Below the pieces are notes generated by a model that saw only the letters and a program-made list of their open reading frames with translations, was not told where the DNA came from and did not search any database. From Myrmaecium sp. VS I D KN 1 (Eukaryota; Ascomycota; Dothideomycetes; Valsariales; Valsariaceae): 64,000 nucleotides of DNA. The DNA is taken from NCBI GenBank assembly GCA_019775845.1, contig JADQAV010000045.1:62001-126000 (forward strand), given 5' to 3'. A program made the translations under genes and the position numbers. Below, piece after piece: positions 1 through 11,252 of the stretch (position 1 is the first letter of the stretch; each line of letters starts with the position of its first letter).

Positions 1-2
1 AG

Positions 3-89
3 TCTACCGGCTCCAACCAAGATGAACCCAACATGAAGGCTGCCACCGACAGTCCCAAGGAGGTCGTCGATGCGACCAAAAACAAGTAG
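3..89 (+). CDS. 3' end of an unidentified protein-coding gene
   Basis: An open frame enters from the left edge and stops at the TAG at 87-89. Only 28 C-terminal residues are visible: polar and charged, rich in Lys, Asp, Asn and Thr, ending in VVDATKNK. They carry no recognisable domain. That this is the tail of a gene is inferred from the codon pattern and from the pyrimidine-rich, UTR-like DNA that follows. The family cannot be named. Confidence 0.45.
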   Translation, partial: STGSNQDEPNMKAATDSPKEVVDATKNK

Positions 90-1732
90 GGCGCTCGTGT
101 TGTGCTTCCGCTCAGTTTCTCGCCTGTGCTCCTGAAAGAGACGTGAACGAAGTTATGGGACCATGATACTACGATGTGCGGTTCTGTCTTGGTTCTCTCA
201 ATTTTCCTTGATGGGCGGGGGGCCGGGAGTCGGGTATGGATGTTGGCCCTTACCTTTCTCATTGCACGAAAAGATACCAGGCGCGAGAGTCGCTTTTACC
301 CCCACCACCACGGTCACTTCCGTATAGTACCCTTCTGTTCCATCACGCTCTTGCCGCCAACTCCTCTTAGCAGTCGCAAACCACGTCCCCGACGATGTTC
401 TGTTATCCCTCCCCCCCACCCACCACTTTCCCCCTCTGTGCTGATTTCACGACTCTTTTTTCTTTCCTTTTTTTCTCTTCTTCTTCTTCTTCTTTCCTGT
501 TCTTTCCCACACTCACAAGCCCGGTATTCTCTGTTTCTGTTTTCTTTCCTTTCCTATCTTCTTTCTTCATCATGTAAAGCCGGGACTGGATAGATCACGA
601 ATCTCATGATTCTATCGAAAGAAATGGAGAGGATCATTTTATATACTGTTGTTTACAATAGCGCCGCTTCACGTTGTGGCTGAGCTGCAACGAATGGTGC
701 CACTCGTCGCAGGCGGTTTACTTGGGGTGGGTGGAAATTCTTCGTGACTGCTGTTCTGGTTCCTTCTCAATCGTGGTCTGCATGCCACGCCTCCCCTGCA
801 TGATGGCTCGATACGGTCCTGAAGATGGAAGGAAGCGTCATCGCGGAGTGATGAGCTTTCGCTGTTGCAGTATCGCATCACGAATGGTACTCGCTCACGC
901 TTTCTGCTCCCAATGTATCCCATCTGTTTGCTCAAGGAACTCTGCGCCTATACTGCGCGGGTTTGGTGCGTTACGACCATGTCACTACCTCCATTGTGAA
1001 GTCAGGTAAGGTCTTATTGTCGGACGGATTGGTGCTCGGGTGTGCAGGGAAACTGTTGATGGAGGGATTAGGCCCCCTTCTGACTTGTTGAACGTCCTCC
1101 TACAGAGTGTTCGCGGGTATTCTGGACCTTTTTGGAGGAAGGCAGAGGGGTGTGGGGGCGAGCACTTCGTGTACACAACGATGCAAGCTTTTCTGTTTTC
1201 TTTTTTTTTTTCCAATGTTCTTTCGTCGAATGTGTGTATGTAAGCTGCGCGTGTGAGTTGGTTGGGCCTTCTTCCTGTTCTCTCTCAATTTGATGCTTTC
1301 TATTCTTTCTAGGGAATTATAATTATATAATTGACGTTTTTTTTAATACAGGGAGCGAGTATATTCCCAAATACTTGGATGCGTCTCCATCAAAGCTCAG
1401 TACTGTACTAAATATTTGACTCAGGAAGACCGTTGAGATGGAAGGAGAGCCTCGCCCAAGCACCCCGACTTGCCGACGTCGCAGATCCACCGGCATCTGG
1501 ACCCGGGAAGGCCAGGGGGGCGGACGGGCAGGCATGGCGTCACCTCGGCCCAGGATTGCATGTTCCATTGGTCCTCCGTTTATCCCCGAGGGGAGAGCTG
1601 GAATCCGTTATCAAACCACCCCGTAATCCTTTCTAAGGTTCTCCTTTTCTTTCCCATCTTTCCGTGTTAACCAAACATACATACCTTCAATTGCGCTTCC
1701 GACAAATTCCCTGTTGGTTTCAACATCTCACC
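90..1732. other. Intergenic region with pyrimidine tracts
   Basis: This stretch lies between the partial gene and PCS60. It contains a strong C/T tract at about 400-560, probably the 3' UTR of the partial gene or promoter DNA, and a T-rich tract at about 1196-1212. Short open frames are present but none resembles a protein. The last 60 bases before the PCS60 start should hold its 5' UTR. Confidence 0.5.
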
Positions 1733-3455
1733 ATGGCGACCACCACGCTGGCCAATTCCTTCTCCGCGGACTCGTCCTCCACCGCCGTGATCATCCCGAC
1801 GAAGCCGGACGCGCTCACAGTCTCGTACAAGCAGCTGAGCGCGGAGATCCGCTCGTTTCAGCGCAAGCTCGCCGCGCTCGGCATCACCAAGGACTCGGCC
1901 GTCTCGATCGCGATCCCGAACAGCTACGAGTTCATCGTGGCCTTCCTGGCCGCGGGCTGGCAGCGGGGCATCGCCGCGCCCTTGAACCCGGCGTACAAGC
2001 AGAGTGCGCATCACGTCTTCCTTCCGTTCCGTCCCACGTAGTAGAAAACGGTCGCTGATCCACTGTCCCAGGTGAATTCGAATTCTACATCGACGACCTG
2101 TCCTCGGCGCTGGCGATCGTGCCCCGGGGCGCCTACGCGCAGGACGCGGCGGCGGTGCGGGCGGCGCGCAAGTACCGGGCTGCGATCGCGGAGGTCTACT
2201 GGAACGGCCGGGAGGTCGTGCTGGACGTGAAGGAGGCCGGGAAGCTGGCGGGCCAGGGGGAGCGGCCGGTCGGGACGGCGGAACCGGAGGACATCGCGCT
2301 GGTGCTGCACACGAGCGGGACGACGGGCCGGCCGAAGGCGGTCCCGCTCACCCACCGCAACCTCACCCGGACCATGACCAACATCCGCAACACCTACCAG
2401 CTCGGCCCGGCCGACCGGACCATGCTCGTCATGCCGCTCTTCCACGTGCACGGCCTGCTGGCGGGCTTCCTGGCCCCGCTCGGCGCGGGCGGCAGCGTCA
2501 TCGTGCCGCCGAAGTTCTCGGCCCGGGACTTCTGGGCCGACTTCGTGGCTCACGGCGCGAACTGGTACACGGCCGTGCCGACGATCCACCAGATCCTGCT
2601 GAAGAACCCGCCGCCGGCGCCCCGGCCCGCCATCCGCTTCATCCGCTCCTGCTCCAGCCCGCTCAGCCCGAAAGTCTTCCACGAGCTCGAGCAGGCCTTC
2701 GGCGCGCCCGTGCTGGAAGCCTACGCCATGACGGAGGCCGCGCACCAGATGACGTCCAACCCGCTGCCTCCCGGGCGACGACAGCCGGGCTCCGTCGGCG
2801 TGGGTCAAGGCGTGGAAGTGCGGATCCTGGACGAGGCCGGCAAGCCCCTCCCGACGGGCGCGGAGGGCGAGATCTGCATCCGCGGCGAGAACGTCACGCG
2901 CGGCTACCTGAACAACCCGGCCGCGAACCGGACCGCCTTCACGGCCGAGGGGTTCTTCCGCACGGGCGACCAGGGTAAGATGGATGCCGATGGTTATGTC
3001 TTCATCACCGGCCGCATCAAGGAGCTCATCAACAAGGCCGGCGAGAAGATCAGCCCGATCGAGCTCGACAACGTGCTGGCCCAGCACCCGGCCGTCGCGG
3101 AGGCGGTCAGCTTCGCGATCCCGGATGAGCTGTATGGCCAGGAGGTTGCGGTGGCGGTGGTAGTGAAGGAGGGTTTGGCCTCACCACGTCCGTCGGCGAA
3201 GGATCTGCAGGAGTGGATGCGTGCGCGGGTCGCGGCGTTTAAGGTGCCGAAGCAGGTGTGTTTTCTATCCCTTCATTTCCGCTTCTTTTTCATTCTTTTC
3301 AATCCATCCCTCCCGTGTGCTGACAAGGATGAAAACAGGTCTTCTTCACGGACGTCATGCCCAAGACGGCGACGGGCAAGGTCCAGCGCCGGATGGTGGC
3401 CGAGGCCATGCTGAAGAAGGCGAAGGCGGAGAAGGGGCCGCAAGCGAAGTTGTAG
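1733..3455 (+). CDS. PCS60: Peroxisomal AMP-dependent acyl-CoA synthetase, oxalyl-CoA synthetase-like (Pcs60/Fat2)
   Basis: Exons 1733-2003, 2072-3255 and 3339-3455 give 523 residues. The AMP-binding signature HTSGTTGRPKA is at about residues 170-180. Later motifs include GYLNNPAANRTAF, FRTGDQGKMDADGY and the C-terminal catalytic segment PKTATGKVQRR. The protein ends in AKL, a class-1 peroxisomal targeting signal, so a matrix location is likely. In yeast and plants this branch (Pcs60/AAE3) activates oxalate to oxalyl-CoA for its breakdown; that activity is inferred from family resemblance. Both introns are short with GTGNG donors; the first has a branch-like GCTGATC. The ATG at 1733 sits in a CACCATGG context and gives the usual family N terminus. 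The coding DNA is strongly GC-rich at third positions. The gene converges on the Alba gene, with under 200 bp between the stops. Confidence 0.88.
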
Positions 3456-3650
3456 GTAGGAGTAGGGTGGTGCTGGATACCGACCGTATTGTACATGTGA
3501 ACGGGGGAAGAAAAAAAGTGGTGTTCTTGCATCTCTCTTGTGTTTTTCCCCCTTTAGTGTATATGTATATATATATCATCAACGATACTCATCCATCCGG
3601 ACCATATCATCCACCATCTTTCCCCTCCCCCCAACCCCCCCCGCCTCAAC

Positions 3651-4505
3651 TCACCCCGCATTGCTTTGCTCCCTAAGCACCCCCCTCAACCCCTCCACCG
3701 ACCGACACGCCAACCAAACCCGCAGCACCGGCCTCGCGCGCCGCCGGCCCCGTCGCGTCCGCGGACTTTCCAGCCTCTCAAACTCGTCATCCTCCTCATC
3801 CTCCTCCTCCCCCCTCTCCTCCCCCTTCTCCCCCCCTTTCTCCTCCTTCAAAACAACAACCTCCTCCTCCACAGCCGTGTACTGAAACCACCGTCCCTGC
3901 CCGGCCCCGCCTTCGCCTTCGCCTTTGCTGTCGCCTTCGCCAGCGAGCGTCCGCTTCGCGATCTCGACGCAGCTCACCAGCTTGCTGGCCGCGCGGGGGT
4001 GCGTTGCTGTGAACTGGACGAGCGGTGGTAGTTTGGCGGGGGTGGTGGTGGGGGGCTCCGCCTGTGGCTTTGCGTCCGGCTTCGTCGACTCAGCTGTTGG
4101 TTCCGCCTGCGGCTTCGCCTCTGCCTCCGCCGCCTCCGCCGCGGGACGCAGCGCCTCCAGCGCCCGGCGGACGATCTGCCGGATCGACGACCCCTGCCCG
4201 ACGGCGAGGGGGTGGAGGGTGTGTGTGCTAGGGAGCTGGGCGCAGACGGCGGAGAGGGCGGAGGGGTTTGTTTTTGTTGTTGTTGTTATGGTGGGTGATG
4301 TTTTGAGGTGTTTGCTGCTGCGCTGGTGGAGAGGGAGCGTTTCGTCGGAGGGGGCTTTGCGCTTTTGTCGGGTTTGGTTCTGGCTTTCGGCTGGAGGTGT
4401 TGAGGGCGCTTCTTGTAAGGGTTGTTCCTGGGGAAGGTGGTTGGTTGCTTGGTCTTTGGGCTGCGGTTGGGCTTTGGGTTGTTTGAATTTGTTTGCTTTC
4501 GCCAT
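3651..4505 (-). CDS. Alba-like DNA/RNA-binding domain protein
   Basis: A single exon encodes 284 residues. The N-terminal third is basic and Q/P/K-rich. It is followed by an Alba-like fold split by an insert: strand and helix in SAVCAQLPSTHTLHPLAVGQ and the next residues, an Ala/Pro/Glu-rich linker, then LVQFTATHPRAASKLVSCVE with the helix EIAKRTLA. The C-terminal half has a long acidic Glu/Asp run and an Arg-rich patch. Alba proteins bind RNA or DNA, often within RNase P/MRP-type or chromatin complexes; the exact role here is unknown. The frame stays open upstream to about 4994, but the ATG at 4505 (MAKANKFKQPK) is preferred because the upstream extension is low-complexity and looks like leader DNA. 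The linker inside the fold is unusually long and repetitive (KPQAEP twice). Confidence 0.68.
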   Translation of the reverse strand: MAKANKFKQPKAQPQPKDQATNHLPQEQPLQEAPSTPPAESQNQTRQKRKAPSDETLPLHQRSSKHLKTSPTITTTTKTNPSALSAVCAQLPSTHTLHPLAVGQGSSIRQIVRRALEALRPAAEAAEAEAKPQAEPTAESTKPDAKPQAEPPTTTPAKLPPLVQFTATHPRAASKLVSCVEIAKRTLAGEGDSKGEGEGGAGQGRWFQYTAVEEEVVVLKEEKGGEKGEERGEEEDEEDDEFERLESPRTRRGRRRARPVLRVWLACRSVEGLRGVLREQSNAG

Positions 4506-5823
4506 GGTGGGCGGGGAGGGATAGGAAGGAAGGTGGAGGCGCGGGGGAGAGTGTGAGATCGGATCGGGTCGGTTCGGTCGGAGGTAGGCTGGTTGGTCGG
4601 CGCGGAAGGGGAGGAGCTGGGGTTGTGAGTTGCGAGTTGTGAGATTGGACGAAACTGCTGTCAATGGTGGGAGGATGTGGTGTGGTCGGTCTGGTGGTGT
4701 GAGACGGAGACGGAGAGGCGGATGAGGTTGTTTCGTCGGCGCGGTTTTTTTTTGGGCGCGGGTGACGTTCCCCGTCGTCGTTGGCTCGGCGGGCGGGAGG
4801 ACGGGGGAAGGACCGGGGCGGGCGGATGGGCGGGCGGATTGGCCGGAGTTTGCTTGTCGCGGTTTCAAGTTGGCGACCTGATGGCCTGACGGATTCCCAG
4901 TCGTTTTTTTTTTTTTTTTCTCTCTCCCACTACAGTACTTTCGCGCGCCTGAGTGTAAAGAAAAGAAAAGAGCTGAGGTTGTGGCATCTTGCATCTGGAC
5001 ACCCCACGCTCGTGCCTGACTCAGGCACCCTACTTAGTCAGGCACCCTCGCCAGCCCAGGCAGCCAGGCCAGACCATGTGGGGGTCGAACTTCCTATGTG
5101 GCTGAAAAAGGGCGCAGCACCGACCAACAAAACAAGCAAGCACAAGCAGCTTTGGCGAGACAAGACGACGAGCTCTCCCTTTCCTCCTCGCCTCTCTCTC
5201 TCTCCTGCTCCATCCAGTTTTGTTCACGACATGATCATCACACCACCCCGGCACGACTTCCACCACCACCACACGCACGTCCCGAAGGCGCTTGTCAGCC
5301 ATGGCCCTAAGTGTGAATTCACTGATTCCGGGCCCCGGGATAGGTCCAATCCTTCGCTAGGTAGAGATGACACCCGCCTAACACCGCCCACCGCCCTCTC
5401 TGAACGGGGCCTCAACGGTTCGGGAAACTGCGGGGAGCGACCTGGTAGCTATTTTTTCTTTGCTTTTGCGGGCATTTGTTGTTTGTGGCGGGCGGGTAAA
5501 GGGATATGATATGATATATACGAGGAGGAGCTGTTCTCGCTGTTATTCTTCCTTCCTCCCCCTCTCCCATCCATCCATCCATTTATCCTCCTCCGTATCA
5601 TTTGAATATACTTATCCCTCACCTCCCACACTGTTCGACAGTTCAATTGCCTCCTCTCCTGGTTCCCCGCTTGCTCCGCCTCGTGTTTGGCTTCGTTTCC
5701 GCTCCTCGCTGCCTTTCAGCGCGCGCGCAATTGCTCGATTTCTCGGAGGCATTCTTTCTTGCTTTCATCCGACATAGCTTTTTTCCCACGCCGGAAGCAC
5801 TTTAACTCCTCTTCGTCCTCATC
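4506..5823. promoter_or_regulatory. Divergent promoter region between the Alba and protoglobin genes
   Basis: This 1.3-kb region separates two divergently transcribed genes. It has a T-tract at 4904-4919, an AP-1-like palindrome at 5012-5028 with a partial copy directly after it, a GTGAATTCAC palindrome at 5312-5321 and a GC-rich near-palindrome at about 5328-5340. C/T-rich leader-like DNA runs into the protoglobin start. No protein-like reading frame was found. Confidence 0.5.
5012..5028. promoter_or_regulatory. AP-1/Gcn4-like palindrome
   Basis: The arms GTGCCTGA and TCAGGCAC pair perfectly around a single central C. The centre reads TGACTCA (5017-5023), the classic binding core of Gcn4/AP-1-type bZIP proteins. 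A second copy of the right arm follows at once, TTAGTCAGGCAC (5034-5045), where TTAGTCA is a Yap1-like core. The structure is seen directly; binding is inferred. Confidence 0.45.
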
Positions 5824-6954
5824 ATGGCACCCTCAAACCGTCGTCCGATGATGCACGTCGATCGCAAGGACATTTACACCAACCTCGAAGCGCGCATCCA
5901 ATACCTGCATTCCTTCCTCGACTTCAGCTCCAGTCAGTCCGTCCTTATATCCGGAAGAGAAGTGGAAAAAACGAAAGAAGGACGAAAAAAAAGAAACTAA
6001 CAGCTCCAAACTCGATCCAATCCAGACGACATCGAAGCCCTCACGTCCGGGGCCAAGTACATCCGCGCCCTGATCCCGGCCATCGTCAACATCGTGTACA
6101 AGAAGCTGCTCCAGTACGACATCACCGCCCGCGCCTTCGAGACCCGCTCGACCTCGTACGAAGGGCCCGTCGATCAGTACCCGGACGAGGACTCGCCCCA
6201 GATCCTGCACCGGAAGATGTTCCTGCGCGGCTACCTCACCAAGCTTTGCTCCGATCCGAGTCGGATGGAGTTTTGGGAGTATTTGGATAAGGTTGGGTAG
6301 GTCTATTTTTCTTTTGATTCTGCTTCAATACGCTCAAGATCACCATCTCCGCATCCAACCGAGAAAACCGACATACTGTTACCGATCATCCCCGCTAATT
6401 CTCCCTCCAGGATGATGCACGTCGGCCGCGGCCGCGCGCACCCGCTCCACGTCGAATACATCCACATCTCCCTCACCCTGTCCTTCATCCAGGACGTGCT
6501 GACGGAGGCGCTGCTGGCGCACCCGCGCCTGCGGCTGGAGAAGAAGATGGCGCTCGTCAAGGCGATCGGGAAGGTGCTCTGGATCCAGAATGACCTGTTC
6601 GCCAAGTGGTACGTCCGCGACGGGGACGAGTTCGCCGACGCGATCGAGGAGGTCGTCGTCGAGCGCGAGGGCTACCTGCACGGCCGCCGCGTCATCGGTG
6701 TTGGCGAGGATTCTTCCTCCGCCTCGGGCAGTGAGGCGGCGGGCCCGGAGGAGACGTCTGGTGGCTGCCCGTTTAGTGGGTTGGTTAGGGACACGGGGAG
6801 GTTGTCGATGGCGGAGGCGCATCGTGCGAATGGCGTTCCTGTGGCTGATGGTTCGCCCCGGACGCCGGAGAATGCGGGTGGGCGGCCTGCGTCAAGTGGG
6901 AGTGGAAGTGGAAGTGGGGTGCGGAGGGAGGGCGAGGAGGCGTTGGCTGCCTGA
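5824..6954 (+). CDS. Fungal protoglobin (globin-sensor domain protein)
   Basis: Exons 5824-5932, 6026-6296 and 6411-6954 give 307 residues. Residues about 8-210 match the single-domain protoglobin/globin-sensor family: MHVDRKDIYTNLEARIQYLH, then ALIPAIVNIVYKKLLQYDIT, RKMFLRGYLTKLCSDPSRME, EYLDKVGMMHVGRGRAHPLH and LVKAIGKVLWIQNDLFAKWY. The histidines in the MMHVGRGRAHPLH segment (about 130-140) are candidates for the haem-binding proximal His. The remaining ~100 residues are a low-complexity Gly/Ser/Glu tail with no domain. Protoglobins bind haem and small gases (O2, CO, NO); the role of fungal members is unsettled. The second intron has a GCTAAT branch point. Family assignment is firm, function is not. 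Confidence 0.82.
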
Positions 6955-8532
6955 GTGAGTGCCTGAACATCTGCGACACCACCACCATTCCGTGTCCTAA
7001 GGTACCAGCACGATGCTTCCCCTTTTTTTTCTTTTTCCTTTTCTTACTCCATTATCGGTCATCGTCTATGTTTCCCGGTCGGCGTTCAAAGAGTATCATC
7101 GGTAGGATAGCGTTTCGGTTTCGGGTTCTCACATATCGTCTTCTATTTTCCTGTCATGTCTCTCTTTATCTCTGGAAGACCATTTCTCTCCCTCTTCATC
7201 CATACGCCTTCATCGCGCGTCCCGGTAATCGCAAATGTATATCCCGCGTCCAAGCAACGCTATTCTCTCATTGTCTTCGCGTCTCATCATGTTGTATCGT
7301 TGTCAAGATGCTTCGTGCTTTGTTCGTTTCTCGTCGCTCGTACCGGTAGGGATGGTGCTGCGCAGATAGGGGTGTCATTGCGAGCTTCATCTTCTGCTTT
7401 CTTTCCTTTCTCTGAACGCATACGTCGTGTCGAACGCAGACAACTACTTCTCCTTCTCCTGTCTCTCTCTGCATCTCAGATCTCGCCGCGGTTTCATTGT
7501 TGTCGGTCGTGCATGCAACACGCGCCTCAGGCCCCCCTCGACATCTCCCCAGACCGTCACCATTCACAACCAACAACCACTTTCACTTGCCCCCCCCAAC
7601 CAACTTCCCTCCCGTCACAGTCACCAGCACACACCGCCCATTGACTCTTCCATACAATTTCCTTTTCCAGGCCTAGCTTCCTTTCGTTTCCTTGTTTTCG
7701 TTTAGCGAGGATTCTTACGGAGGTCTTCTCTTTCTTGCCTGTCTGCTTCTTCTTCTCCTTTACACACCTTTCCCTCCGTATCGCATCGACATACACACAT
7801 CCGTCTTTCTCTTCTCTTCTCTTCTCATTCCCTACACATTCTCCACCTCGTTTTCATACCTCTACACACACCCACGCTCGCGAGGCGTATCGTATATACA
7901 TACGGCGTCTTCATTTTTCCCTTCTATCATTCCCAATCGTTTGTCGTTGTCGTTGCCACCGTCGCGTTCGTCATTGTCGTCTGCATCATCATCAACAAAG
8001 TCAGTTTTCGGACAGACTTGGATACGGACAAAAGACAAGACACGTGACAAGATATATACAACACAACACAACACAACACTCCACTCCACTCCACACACAC
8101 ACACACACACCGAACGAAGAAACGTCCTTCGACCTCATCGTTATCTTCGAATCGCGAGAGAGTCGGCACGGCACGTCAACGTCGTTTTCGAACGTAATCA
8201 GGTAAGTGCTTCGCACGCTCTTCATTGTCATCACCGTCGTCGTATCACCACCACCACATATCCTCGGTGACGTGGATGAAGGACTGCTCCGTTCATTGTC
8301 ACCGTCGTCGCTGGGGAAGTGACATGCACCGTCGCCGGCAACATTGTCTGGCAGACGCTCGACGCATCGGTGACGGACGACCTTCACACGTCGTTGCCTT
8401 CCACCTTCACATCTCGCTTCTTCCCTTCCTCCCTCCCAAGCACACTTCAGTTCACCATCCGACTAACATCATCTCTCCAAACCCACAACAGAGGAAAGAA
8501 CCAACAAGCAACACCGACCCAGACAAGCAAAA
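6955..8532 (+). other. Intergenic region and long pyrimidine-rich leader of the coiled-coil gene
   Basis: No protein-like frame is present. From about 7430 to 8140 the plus strand is dominated by C/T and CA repeats, including an ACAC run near 8091-8110, typical of fungal promoters and leaders. A likely 5'-UTR intron lies at 8202-8491: donor GTAAGT after CAG, branch GACTAAC about 25 nt before the acceptor CAACAG. If so, transcription of the next gene starts at or before about 8150. Confidence 0.45.
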
Positions 8533-11056
8533 ATGGTATTCCAATGGGTCAACGGGTTCGCCGACAGGCTGTCGCGGCTGTGTCAGCACACCGCGCACGC
8601 CTACAACGGCAACGAGCATGAAAACGAAGAGATGCAGGACGTGCAGATCGGTAAGTTTTTCTTCATTCCACCCCTCTTCTCTTTTCTTTTCTGTTCTTTC
8701 CTTTCCGTTTCCGTCGAAGGTAAAAAAAACCGCACTCACATGGTTGTGCTCTCCTATAGAAGAAGAAGTCGGCGACCAGAGCCGCATCATGCAAGACCGG
8801 GAACTCCAAGAGCGAGTCCGAGTCCAAGCGGAAGGCGGAGCCCTTCAAGATGAAGAACAAGACGAAGAAATGCTCGTCGATATCCCCGGCGCCTTTCCTC
8901 ACAGCGACGATGGCCACATCCAAGAGCCAGAAAACCCACAATTGCAGCAGCAGCAGCAGCAGCAGACAATCCCCGCACCACCAGCGGCACGCACGCGCCT
9001 GCAGCCCGCCGACCGACAAGCGCTCGACTCAAGCGAGCTGCTCGGATACATCCGGGAGCAGTCGCTCATCGGGGTGGAAGAGCTGGCACGATCGCTACAG
9101 CGACGTCAAGCCGCCGAGCTCGTGGCCACGGAACGCGGCGCGCGGATCCGCGCCGAGCGACGAGCAGCCCGTGGTATCGAGCACGTGGCTGGGAGCGAAG
9201 ACGGAGATGCCGGTCCGGCGCCTGAAGTGGCGCGCAACACGCTGCGGGCACGCGTCCTGCGTCGGCGACAGGACGTGGTGAATCAGGACCGCCTGGAGAC
9301 CGACCCAGACGCGGCGCTGCGTCTGGTGACCGAGAATATGGCGAGACACGAGCAGGCGGCGGTGACCGCTGCAGAAGCAAGTGTTGAAACCGAGCAGGAG
9401 GAAGAGGAGGGTCAGCGATCGAGGAAGAGGAAGGAAAGGGAGGAGGAAGAGGAGAGCCTGGACGTGGATACGCCAGCGCCTCCCAGACACACAAAGCGGG
9501 TCCGTTTCGACGCGACTACGCCAAGTGCCGCTCCCGTGGAGACGGCGAGGGATACACAAGCGAGCAGACCAGCCCGCAGGGTGTCGACGGTGCGCAGTAC
9601 GCGCAACCGCGGCCCACGACCAGTGGGAGGACTGCCATTTCTGCCGGAGCCTTCCGAGGTGCCGGGAGAAACGGCGAGGGAACGACGGGCCCGGCGGACG
9701 CGGGAAATGGCTGAGGCCGAGGCGCAAGCCCGTGCCGAAGCCGCCGAGGAGCGACGGAAGAAGCGGGAGAGGCTGACCGCTTCGGCGGCCGGTCCTGCCG
9801 CTTCGACCCTGGCTCCGACAATCATCACTCCCGCACCCGCTGCCCCGTTGCCCGCCGAACACATGGCGGCTGGGCCTGTGAGCCCACAGAGCTCGACCGC
9901 GGAGACCCACCCGCAACTCGGTCAGGGCCGCAAGCGCGCGGCGGAGGTGGCCGACCTGGAATCAGAACAGCAGGAAAGACTCCTGCTTCTGTACCAGCGC
10001 AACCGGTTCATCCTCGACACGTATCGCCAGGACATCCAAGCGCGGACCCGGCGCGCGATGCAGGCGGAGCACGACGCCGCAACCGAGGCGCTGACCGACC
10101 GCATCGAGCTCCTCGAGCGAGAGCGGGAGGGAGCCTGGGGCTTGGCGGAAGCCGAGAAGGCGTGGCGGGAGCGCGCGGAGAGGGAGAGAGATCGGCAGGT
10201 CGAAACCGTCCAGGTCTCGACACGCCTCGACATGGAGTTGATGGTGATCGAAACCCGTGGCGTGGTAGACAGTGCAAGGATGGACGTCGATGCCATGGAA
10301 CGGGAGAGGAATGAGGCAAGAGAGCAGGCCGAGGAGGCGCTGGCGGCCTTGGGGAGTGAGAGGGAGGCGAGGGAGGAAATGGAAGCGAACGTGGTCGAAT
10401 TGGAGGCCGAGAGGGAGCAGCTCGACATCCAGATGGCGGAGCTGGAAAGGGAGATGGAGGAGGCGGTGCACTCCAGAGAGATGGCAGAGAGGGAAACCGC
10501 CGAGCTCCAAGAAAGGGCACAAGCACTGGAGGACGTGGCAAGGGCGGAGATGGAGGCGAGACAGGTGCTGGAGGAGCGCCTGCAAGCCGCAAAGGCGGAG
10601 GCCGTCGAGCTCCGTACCACTGCTGCTGCAGCCGTGGACGCCGAACGCCGGCGTGCCGCGGAGCTGGAAGCCCTCCAGCAGCAGCAGCAGGAACGCGACC
10701 TCGACGTCACCATCAACGAGATGCGTGGCGAAGAGGAGAGCGAGGAGCTCGCGGCCGCCCGTGCTCGCATCGCGGAGTTGGAGCAAAAGCTCGAGGACTC
10801 CGAAAAAGCCAAGAACGCCTTCCGCCGGCAGAAGGAGGAAGCCAACCGGCAGCTCAACCTCCGCGCCGGTCAAGAGAGGGAGACAAGGGGAGCGCCGGCC
10901 GGTGCGATGGCGCCCCCGCAAGCTCCACCCGCGACCCCGTCGGTGCCGCAGACGCCTGGCAGGCAATTGAGGCCTCGTCCAACGCAGACGCCGCGACCGA
11001 CGCCGCGGCCCACGCCCAAGGGCAAAGGCACTCCAAAGCCGACCTGGAAGAGGTGA
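8533..11056 (+). CDS. Unrecognised long coiled-coil protein with basic C-terminal tail
   Basis: Exons 8533-8650 and 8760-11056 give 804 residues. The start was chosen at MVFQWVNGFADRLSRL, an amphipathic segment followed by an acidic stretch; the second exon's frame is also open upstream through the intron. Visible parts: a poly-Gln run near 101-108; an Ala/Arg/Glu-rich region (about 110-430) with a basic KR patch at about 215-225; a coiled coil of roughly 300 residues (about 440-735) with heptads rich in Glu, Arg, Ala and Leu, for example LEAEREQLDIQMAELEREME; and a Pro/Thr/Arg tail with repeats such as RPTPRPTPKGKGTPK. There is no enzymatic motif. It could be a cytoskeletal, septal or nuclear scaffold protein, but nothing in the sequence decides this. 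The hairpin minisatellite begins about 200 bp past its stop. Confidence 0.72.
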
Positions 11057-11252
11057 AGAGGTTCTTGTTTCTCGCCCTCCCTCTTGACAGGACCGGCGGA
11101 GACGCCGCTGTAACCTACAGACTTCAGACATCAGATCCCACCTCAGAGCTCTGCTTCGGCATCTCTTCGAGGCAAGACCTGTTTGTAAAGGAGCTGTAAT
11201 TGTTCGGCATCTTTCTCTCTCTTGATTGTGGCTTTTTTTTGAATCCTCCCAG

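Noticed and set aside
2011-3087. 358-codon minus-strand frame opposite PCS60
   Set aside because: Shadow of a GC-rich coding exon; its composition (Arg, Val, His, Asp-rich) has no protein character and the plus strand carries the clear enzyme motifs.
9962-11131. 389-codon minus-strand frame opposite the coiled-coil gene
   Set aside because: Antisense of a Glu/Arg/Ala-rich coiled coil gives Leu/Arg/His-rich nonsense; no start or domain.
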